This document shows positions 59,204 to 64,000 of a stretch of DNA of 64,000 nucleotides, piece after piece (positions within the stretch are counted from its first letter, which is position 1; the number at the start of each line of letters is the position of its first letter). Source of the stretch: Streptomyces sp. Ag109_O5-10 (GTDB taxonomy: Bacteria > Actinomycetota > Actinomycetes > Streptomycetales > Streptomycetaceae); NCBI RefSeq assembly GCF_900105755.1, contig NZ_FNTQ01000001.1:8246001-8310000 (forward strand), given 5' to 3'. The notes beneath the pieces are model-generated. The model was not told the origin of the DNA. It ran no database searches and saw only the letters and a list, made by a program, of their open reading frames with translations. A program made the translations under genes and the position numbers.

Positions 59204-60631
59204 ATGACGGAAACGGAATCCATCGCTTACGACGTTGTGGTGCTCGGGGCCGGGCCCGTGGGGGAGAACGTCGCCGACCGCACCCGTGCGGCCGGCCTCA
59301 CCACCGCGGTCGTGGAGAGCGAACTCGTCGGCGGCGAATGCTCGTACTGGGCCTGTATGCCGAGCAAGGCCCTGTTGCGCCCGATCATCGCCCAGTCCGA
59401 CGCCCGCCGCCTGCCGGGCCTCGCCCAGGCGGTCCAGGGCCCCCTCGACACCGCCGCGGTCCTCGCCCGCCGCAACTACTTCACCTCGGACTGGAAGGAC
59501 GACGGCCAGGTCGCCTGGCTGGACGGCATCGGCGCCGACCTGTACCGCGGCCACGGCCGCCTCGCCGGGCCCCGCACGGTCACCGTGACCGGCCCCGACG
59601 GCACCCTCACCACGCTCACCGCCCGGCACGCGGTGGCCGTCGCCACCGGCACCCGCGCCCAGCTGCCCGACCTGCCCGGCCTCGCCGAGGTCAAGCCCTG
59701 GACCAGCCGCGAGGCCACCAGCGCCCAGCAGGCACCCGGCCGGCTGATCGTCGTCGGCGGCGGTGTCGTCGCCACCGAGATGGCGACCGCCTGGCAGGCC
59801 CTCGGCTCCCGGGTCACCCTCCTGGTCCGCCGCAAGGGCGTGCTGGGCCGCATGGAGCCGTTCGCCGGCGAACTGGTCGCCGACGCGCTCAAGGAGGCCG
59901 GCGTCGACGTCCGCACCGGTACGTCGGTCCGCTCGGTCACCCGGGAGAACGGCACGGTGGTGGCCGTGACCGACGGCGGCGACCGCATCGAGGCCGACGA
60001 GATCCTCTTCGCCACGGGGCGCGTCCCGCACACCGACGACATCGGCCTGGACACGGTCGGTCTGGAGCCGGGCTCCTGGCTGTCCGTCGACGACACCCTC
60101 CTGGTCGAGGGCACCGACTGGCTCTACGCCGTCGGGGACGTGAACCACCGGGCGCTCCTCACCCACCAGGGCAAGTACCAGGCCCGGATCGCCGGCGCGG
60201 CGATCGCGGCGCGCGTCGCGGACACGCCGCTGCTGGACACGCCGTGGGGTGCGCACGCGGCCACCGCCGACCACCACGCCGTACCGCAGGTCGTCTTCAC
60301 CGACCCGGAGGCGGCGGCCGTCGGGCTCTCCCTCGCGGAGGCGGAGCAGGCCGGGTACCGGGTGCGGGCCGTCGACGTCGAGTTCTCGTCGGTCGCCGGG
60401 GCGGGCCTGTACGCCGACGGCTACAAGGGGCGGGCGCGGATGGTCGTCGACCTGGAGTCGGAGATCCTGCGCGGGGTCACGTTCGTGGGGCCGGGCGTGG
60501 GTGAGCTGATCCACTCGGCGACGATCGCCGTGGCCGGACAGGTGCCGATCAGCCGGTTGTGGCATGCGGTGCCGTCTTATCCGACGCTGAGCGAGGTCTG
60601 GCTGCGGCTCCTCGAGGCGTATCGCGGCTGA
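59204..60631 (+). CDS. NAD(P)/FAD-dependent disulfide oxidoreductase
   Basis: 475-residue class I pyridine-nucleotide disulfide reductase. FAD motif VVVLGAGPVGENVADR, redox-active Cys46/Cys51 in GGECSYWACMPSK (CX4C, with the unusual SYWA between), NAD(P) motif IVVGGGVVATEMATAW, and the second FAD site YAVGDVN. The dimer domain ends with HAVPSYPTLSE. Similar to mercuric reductase/dihydrolipoamide dehydrogenase-like orphan enzymes. The exact disulfide substrate is unknown; divergence from thioredoxin suggests a thiol role. Confidence 0.9.
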   Translation: MTETESIAYDVVVLGAGPVGENVADRTRAAGLTTAVVESELVGGECSYWACMPSKALLRPIIAQSDARRLPGLAQAVQGPLDTAAVLARRNYFTSDWKDDGQVAWLDGIGADLYRGHGRLAGPRTVTVTGPDGTLTTLTARHAVAVATGTRAQLPDLPGLAEVKPWTSREATSAQQAPGRLIVVGGGVVATEMATAWQALGSRVTLLVRRKGVLGRMEPFAGELVADALKEAGVDVRTGTSVRSVTRENGTVVAVTDGGDRIEADEILFATGRVPHTDDIGLDTVGLEPGSWLSVDDTLLVEGTDWLYAVGDVNHRALLTHQGKYQARIAGAAIAARVADTPLLDTPWGAHAATADHHAVPQVVFTDPEAAAVGLSLAEAEQAGYRVRAVDVEFSSVAGAGLYADGYKGRARMVVDLESEILRGVTFVGPGVGELIHSATIAVAGQVPISRLWHAVPSYPTLSEVWLRLLEAYRG

Positions 60632-60671
60632 GCCTGGTGAAGGTACTGCGCGCTCGGTTGTCGGCCGGCTG

Positions 60672-60722
60672 CACCGCCGTCGTGGCTGGTCGCGCAGTAC
60701 CCCGCGCCCCTGACGGGGCGCT
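60672..60722 (+). repeat. Dispersed GC-rich extragenic repeat, copy 4 (forward)
   Basis: Shortest copy, GCCGTCGTGGCTGGTCGCGC then AGTACCCC and the GCGCCCC-TGAC-GGGGCGC hairpin. It lies between the convergent disulfide reductase and deformylase genes. Confidence 0.8.
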
Positions 60723-60726
60723 GTGG

Positions 60727-61371
60727 TCACGGCAGTTCGAAACCGAGGGCCTCGGCCGCCGCCGCCGGGGTCGGCTGGGTCCAGCGCTCCGCCATCGCCG
60801 TGTTGGAGGAGAGGGAGCGCAGCTCGGCCCGGTCCAGGTACAGCGTGCCGTCGAGGTGGTCGGTCTCGTGCTGGACGATGCGGGCCGGCCATCCCGTGAA
60901 CATCTCGTCCAGCGGGTGCCCGTGCTCGTCCGCGCCGGTCAGCCGGACGCGCGCGGGCCGGGCCACCACCGCCTGCCAGCCCGGCACGCTCAGGCAGCCC
61001 TCGAAGAACGCGGCACGGGCGGTGCCGACGGGCTGGTAGACCGGGTTGACCAGCACCCGGAACGGCTGCGGGACCCTGCCCCGGGCCACCCCCACCTCCT
61101 CCGGCACCGGTGCCGGGTCCTCGATGACCGCGATCCGCAGCGGGACCCCGACCTGGGGTGCGGCGAGGCCCACGCCCGGTGCCGCGTGCATGGTGACCCG
61201 CAGCGACTCGACGAAGCGGGCCAGCAGGGCCGGGGCCAACTGGCCGTTGTACGGCTCGGCTCCGCGCCGCAGCACCGGGTCGCCGGCCGCGACGATGGGC
61301 AACGGGCCGCCGGGGGCGAGGAGTTCCTCGACCCGCTCGGCAAGGGGTACGCGATCGCTGGGAGATGCCAT
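60727..61371 (-). CDS. def: Peptide deformylase
   Basis: 214-residue metallo-enzyme removing the N-formyl group from new proteins. The three family motifs are intact: GVGLAAPQVGV, EGCLSVPGW and QHETDHLDG (metal ligands Cys and two His, catalytic Glu). The N-terminal helix has ERVEELLAPGGPLPIV. I start at the ATG at 61371; an ATG seven codons upstream (61392) is possible. It is not followed by the fmt gene, so it is likely one of several deformylases in the genome. Confidence 0.93.
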   Translation of the reverse strand: MASPSDRVPLAERVEELLAPGGPLPIVAAGDPVLRRGAEPYNGQLAPALLARFVESLRVTMHAAPGVGLAAPQVGVPLRIAVIEDPAPVPEEVGVARGRVPQPFRVLVNPVYQPVGTARAAFFEGCLSVPGWQAVVARPARVRLTGADEHGHPLDEMFTGWPARIVQHETDHLDGTLYLDRAELRSLSSNTAMAERWTQPTPAAAAEALGFELP

Positions 61372-61493
61372 CGGGCCAGCATGCCATGGCATGGGGTGTG
61401 ACTCAGGTCACTTCGAGTGCGGGGCACTCCGCCGGGGAGCGGTCCGACTACTGGACCGTCGCCGCCCCGCGACCAGTCCCCGGAGAAGCCTCT

Positions 61494-61645
61494 ATGTCCA
61501 TCGCCCCCTCGACCGCCACGGACGAGGTCCCGCACTCCGTCGTCCCGGCCGCCTCCCCGAGCCGCTGGGCCCCGCTGCGCCCCCTCGTCCTGCGCCTGCA
61601 CTTCTACGCCGGCGTCCTGGTCGCCCTCTTCCTGCTCGTCGCCGA
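61494..61645 (+). pseudogene. Truncated PepSY-associated membrane protein
   Basis: From the ATG at 61494 (GGAGAAG upstream) the frame gives MSIAPSTATDEVPHSVVPAA and then LRPLVLRLHFYAGVLVALFLLVAES, the first 52 residues of a PepSY transmembrane protein. The family sequence then stops and an unrelated frame follows, with the BlaI gene beginning about 100 bp later. This looks like an internal deletion that removed the rest of the gene. Confidence 0.6.
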
Positions 61646-61749
61646 GTCGCGGCCGGCGGACGTACGGAGGCCGGGCCGGCGTGAAGTAGCGTGGTCGGAC
61701 ACGCCGATGCGCGTGTCACCGCATGCCGACGCCGGAGGGAGACGGGGCT

Positions 61750-62166
61750 ATGGCGCGGGCCCGGCGGGGGCAGGGGGAGCTGGAGGGCCAGGTGCTGGCC
61801 ACGCTGCGCGAGGCCGGCGGCCCCGTCACCGCGGCCTGGGTGCAGGAGCGGCTCGGCGGCGACCTCGCGTACACCACCGTGGTGACCATCCTGACCCGGC
61901 TGCTCGCCAAGGACGTCGTCGCCCGCGAACGGCAGGGCCGCTCCTTCCTGTGGACGCCGACCGCCGACGTGGCCCGGCTCGCCGCCCTGCGGATGCGCCG
62001 GCTCCTCGACGGAGAACAGGACCGGGAGGCCGTGCTCGCCAGCTTCGTCACCACCCTGCCGCCCGGTGACGAGCAGGTGCTGCGGGCCCTGCTGGAGGCC
62101 GCAGGACCGGGCCCGGTGAACACTCGGAACGTACCGCCCGAGGGCCCGGGCGGTACGGAAGACTGA
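61750..62166 (+). CDS. BlaI/MecI/CopY-type repressor
   Basis: 138-residue winged-helix protein: ELEGQVLATLREAGGPVTAAWVQERL, TTVVTILTRLLAKDVVARERQG match the BlaI/CopY family (quoted parts shortened to AAWVQERL and TVVTILTRLL). It is followed 7 bp later by an M56 peptidase, the standard sensor partner. The ATG at 61750 has GGAGGGAGA upstream; an ATG at 61723 would place the ribosome-binding site inside the gene. Its ligand could be a beta-lactam, copper or haem as in relatives. Confidence 0.9.
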   Translation: MARARRGQGELEGQVLATLREAGGPVTAAWVQERLGGDLAYTTVVTILTRLLAKDVVARERQGRSFLWTPTADVARLAALRMRRLLDGEQDREAVLASFVTTLPPGDEQVLRALLEAAGPGPVNTRNVPPEGPGGTED

Positions 62167-62172
62167 CCGCCC

Positions 62173-63093
62173 ATGGGGGTCTTCGTCTTTCTGCCGCTGG
62201 TCCTGCCGCTGACCGCGTGGCCCGTCGCCCGGCTGGCCGAGGGGCGGCTGCATCCGCGCACCGGCACCCGGCTGCTCACCGCGGTGGCCGTGGTCATGGC
62301 CGGGTGCAGCACGCTCTGCCTCGCCCTGCTGATGGTGGTCGGCACCGCCCAGCTCCCCGGCAACCCCCTCCCGGACGGCTGGTCCGACCCGGAGGTGCGG
62401 GCCGCCGTCCCGCACGACGAGATCGCCGGCCGCGCCGCCATCCCCGCCCTCGCCGCGGTCGCGGTCCTGTGCGGCCGCACCCTCCACCGGCACCGCCGCG
62501 TCACCCGGCGGGCCCGCCGGGCGCTCACCGCACTGCCGGGCCGTGCGGTCGCCGTACTGTCCGACAGCACCCCCTACGCCTACGCGCTGCCCGACCGGAT
62601 CGTCGTCACCACCGCGCTCCTGGACGGCCTCGCCCCGGGCGAACGCCGGGCCCTGTTCGCCCACGAACGCGCCCACCTCGCCGCGCGGCACCACCGGCAC
62701 CTGCTCGCCGTCCACCTGGCGGCACGCGCCAACCCCTTCCTGCGGCCCCTGCGCACCGCCGTCCGCTGCACGGCCGAGCGCTGGGCGGACGAGGAGGCGG
62801 CCCGCTCGGTGGCGGACCGGCGCACGGTCGCGCGGGCCATCGGCAAGGCCGCGCTGCTCTCCGCGGGCACCCCGGCACCGACGCTGGCCGCGGTCGCCGC
62901 CACCGGTCCGGTGCCGCGCCGGGTCGCCGCGCTGCTCGGCCCCGCCCCGGTGGCTCGCGGCCGGCCCTCCACGTTCACCGCGGCCGGCCTCGCCGTCTGG
63001 AGCGCCGCGGCGGGCACCCTCGCATCGGCGATGTCCTCGGCCAACTCGGCGGTGACGCTGTTCCTGATCCTGCGCGCGGCCGCGCCGCTGTGA
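62173..63093 (+). CDS. M56-family membrane metalloprotease
   Basis: 306-residue membrane protease of the BlaR1/M56 type without a large sensor domain. Hydrophobic segments lie at about 3-18, 34-56 and 88-102; the zinc site is H164-E-R-A-H168 in LFAHERAHLAARHHRH; a final helix follows (about 278-300). It probably cleaves the BlaI repressor encoded just upstream. The signal sensed is unknown. Confidence 0.9.
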   Translation: MGVFVFLPLVLPLTAWPVARLAEGRLHPRTGTRLLTAVAVVMAGCSTLCLALLMVVGTAQLPGNPLPDGWSDPEVRAAVPHDEIAGRAAIPALAAVAVLCGRTLHRHRRVTRRARRALTALPGRAVAVLSDSTPYAYALPDRIVVTTALLDGLAPGERRALFAHERAHLAARHHRHLLAVHLAARANPFLRPLRTAVRCTAERWADEEAARSVADRRTVARAIGKAALLSAGTPAPTLAAVAATGPVPRRVAALLGPAPVARGRPSTFTAAGLAVWSAAAGTLASAMSSANSAVTLFLILRAAAPL

Positions 63094-63116
63094 GGGCCGA
63101 CCGTACGACGGCGAAA

Positions 63117-63143
63117 GGGGCCCCCGACCACGTCGGGGGCCCC
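63117..63143. terminator. Bidirectional terminator
   Basis: Perfect 12-bp stem, GGGGCCCCCGAC (63117-63128) with GTCGGGGGCCCC (63132-63143), loop of 3 nt, between convergent genes. Confidence 0.8.
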
Positions 63144-63160
63144 TCCTCGTCGGCTGCCGC

Positions 63161-63508
63161 TCACTTCTCCGGGAAGTCCCCGGCCAGCGCCGAGGCGATC
63201 CGCAGGTGCGGCTCCGCCTCTTCGTGCCGGGCCTGCCGCTGGAGCGTACGGCCCAGCATCAGCCGGGCGTAGTGCTCGACCGGGTCGCGCTCGATGATCT
63301 CGCGCAACTCGGCCTCCGCGCGGCGCAGTTGGGCCGAGTGGTAGTAGGCGCGCGCCAGCAGCAGCCGGGGTCCGGTCTGCTCCGGCGCCTCCTCGACCAG
63401 CCCGGCGAGCACCTGCGCGGCGCCCGCGTAGTCCTTGGCGTCGAAGAACAGCTGCGCTCGCGCCCAGCGCTCGGCGGCGGTTCCCTGGTCGTAGTAGGTG
63501 GTGTCCAC
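63161..63508 (-). CDS. Small tetratricopeptide-repeat protein
   Basis: 115-residue protein with three TPR-like helix pairs (RWARAQLFFDAKDYAGAAQVLA, PRLLLARAYYHSAQLRRAEAELREIIE shortened to LLLARAYYHSAQLRRAEAEL, and ARLMLGRTLQRQARHEEAEPHL). The GTG at 63508 has AAGGAGG 7 nt upstream, which fixes the start; frame-open sequence further upstream lacks support. Protein-protein contact is likely; no partner is evident. Confidence 0.85.
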   Translation of the reverse strand: MDTTYYDQGTAAERWARAQLFFDAKDYAGAAQVLAGLVEEAPEQTGPRLLLARAYYHSAQLRRAEAELREIIERDPVEHYARLMLGRTLQRQARHEEAEPHLRIASALAGDFPEK

Positions 63509-63646
63509 TCGTGACCTCCTTCGGTGCCGACAACGTACAGGGGTAGTTGAAAATTCCACCAATTCTGCGGAGGGGTTGGTTCGGCGGTGCCGGTGTGGGC
63601 GACGCGACGGTGGACGGACACCAGACCGCCGAGGAAGGGGAGAGTT

Positions 63647-63961
63647 GTGGACCACGATCCTCGCGGGCGGGCGCGCTCCGGGCCGGCCGGTGGCCGCCGC
63701 ATGCGGACCGGTACCGAACCGGTCACCGCCCGCAGCCCGATGCGGCTGCGCCGGCTGCTGAGCAGTCTCTTCCTGCCCCTGTTCGCCATGGCGGCTGCCC
63801 TGTTCGCCGCCTGGGCCGCCGCCTCCGGTGCGGGTGACAGCCCCGGCCGTGGCGCTCTGGTCACCCTCGCCGCGGTCTGTGCGGCCCTGGCCGTGGCGGC
63901 GGCCGTGGACCTGCTGGTCGTGGGCCGCAGGCTGCGCCGGGAGCGCGTCGGTCCGCGCTGA
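63647..63961 (+). CDS. DUF6343-family membrane protein
   Basis: 104-residue protein. The stretch GTEPVTARSPMRLRRLLSS matches the N-terminus of the actinobacterial DUF6343 family; two hydrophobic segments follow (about 50-68 and 77-95), with a basic C-terminus. The GTG at 63647 has AAGGGGAG upstream; an ATG at 63587 is possible, and an internal ATG at residue 19 (MRTGTEP) is the nearest match to the family start. Function unknown. The last 39 bases of the window hold no gene. Confidence 0.7.
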   Translation: MDHDPRGRARSGPAGGRRMRTGTEPVTARSPMRLRRLLSSLFLPLFAMAAALFAAWAAASGAGDSPGRGALVTLAAVCAALAVAAAVDLLVVGRRLRRERVGPR

Positions 63962-64000
63962 GGCCGGGCCCCGGGGGCCCCGCGATCCGGCCGGACGCGG

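Overview
The window is high-GC actinobacterial chromosomal DNA, almost certainly Streptomyces. Codon third positions are nearly all G or C, GTG starts are common, and the gene content is typical of the genus: ergothioneine cluster, b558-type succinate dehydrogenase, ornithine-lipid acyltransferase pair, SpoIIE-type PP2C phosphatase, Tat-exported glycosidases, DUF2975-XRE pair, DUF6343. From memory, the left third (lipoprotein, methyltransferase, rmdA, LysR, sdhCAB, olsBA, clpC-like, ABC lipoprotein, egtDCBA) follows the order of the SCO0930 to SCO0910 region of S. coelicolor; this was not checked by alignment. No tRNA, rRNA, CRISPR array, intact insertion sequence or integrase was seen.

Layout. 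1-3.6 kb: secreted lipoprotein tail, a DUF574-type methyltransferase overlapping a PAS-GGDEF-EAL protein (RmdA-like). 3.8-8.2 kb: LysR regulator divergent from sdhCAB. 8.2-10.2 kb: OlsB-like and OlsA-like acyltransferases. 10.3-13.2 kb: MT0933-like small protein and a ClpC-like AAA+ ATPase without a visible ClpP-binding loop. 13.2-16.5 kb: luciferase-like oxidoreductase, HAD phosphatase, dodecin, and an ABC lipoprotein under a DasR/GntR-type operator. 16.7-21.1 kb: egtABCD, translationally coupled at every junction. 21.3-27.5 kb: PARG-like macrodomain protein, MazF/PemK-like protein, hydrolase/MarR divergent pair, flotillin plus NfeD-like OB protein, amidase. 27.7-32.5 kb: Tat-exported glycosidase with an arabinose-binding domain, then metYX behind a cysteine-type leader peptide. 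32.7-36.5 kb: proline-rich repeat protein, NAD(P)-binding protein, XRE/DUF2975 pair, small membrane proteins. 36.5-41.6 kb: GH88-like hydrolase, hydrolase remnant, DUF4097 protein divergent from a two-HTH regulator, secreted protein. 42-49.3 kb: zinc alcohol dehydrogenase, SpoIIE-type phosphatase, and an assimilatory nitrate reductase fused to a diflavin reductase. 49.4-54.1 kb: two gene remnants, a secreted beta-helix protein, an HSL-type esterase, an F420-type oxidoreductase. 54.2-57.4 kb: FMN reductase/TetR and TetX-like monooxygenase/TetR modules with clear operators. 57.6-64 kb: LacI regulator, thioredoxin/flavin disulfide reductase pair, peptide deformylase, truncated PepSY gene, BlaI-M56 pair, TPR protein, DUF6343 protein.

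Themes. (1) Many divergent regulator/target pairs carry strong dyad operators. (2) Redox and thiol physiology recurs: ergothioneine, transsulfuration with a cysteine-type leader peptide, thioredoxin and its flavoprotein neighbour, nitrate reduction. (3) From about 37 kb rightward the window holds several truncated or frameshifted genes, suggesting a more plastic region. (4) Two separate promoter regions carry tandem arrays of exactly 13-bp units that begin with or contain GCGGAA; these, with the metYX leader, are the least explained signals. A GC-rich extragenic repeat occurs four times, always just after a stop codon.
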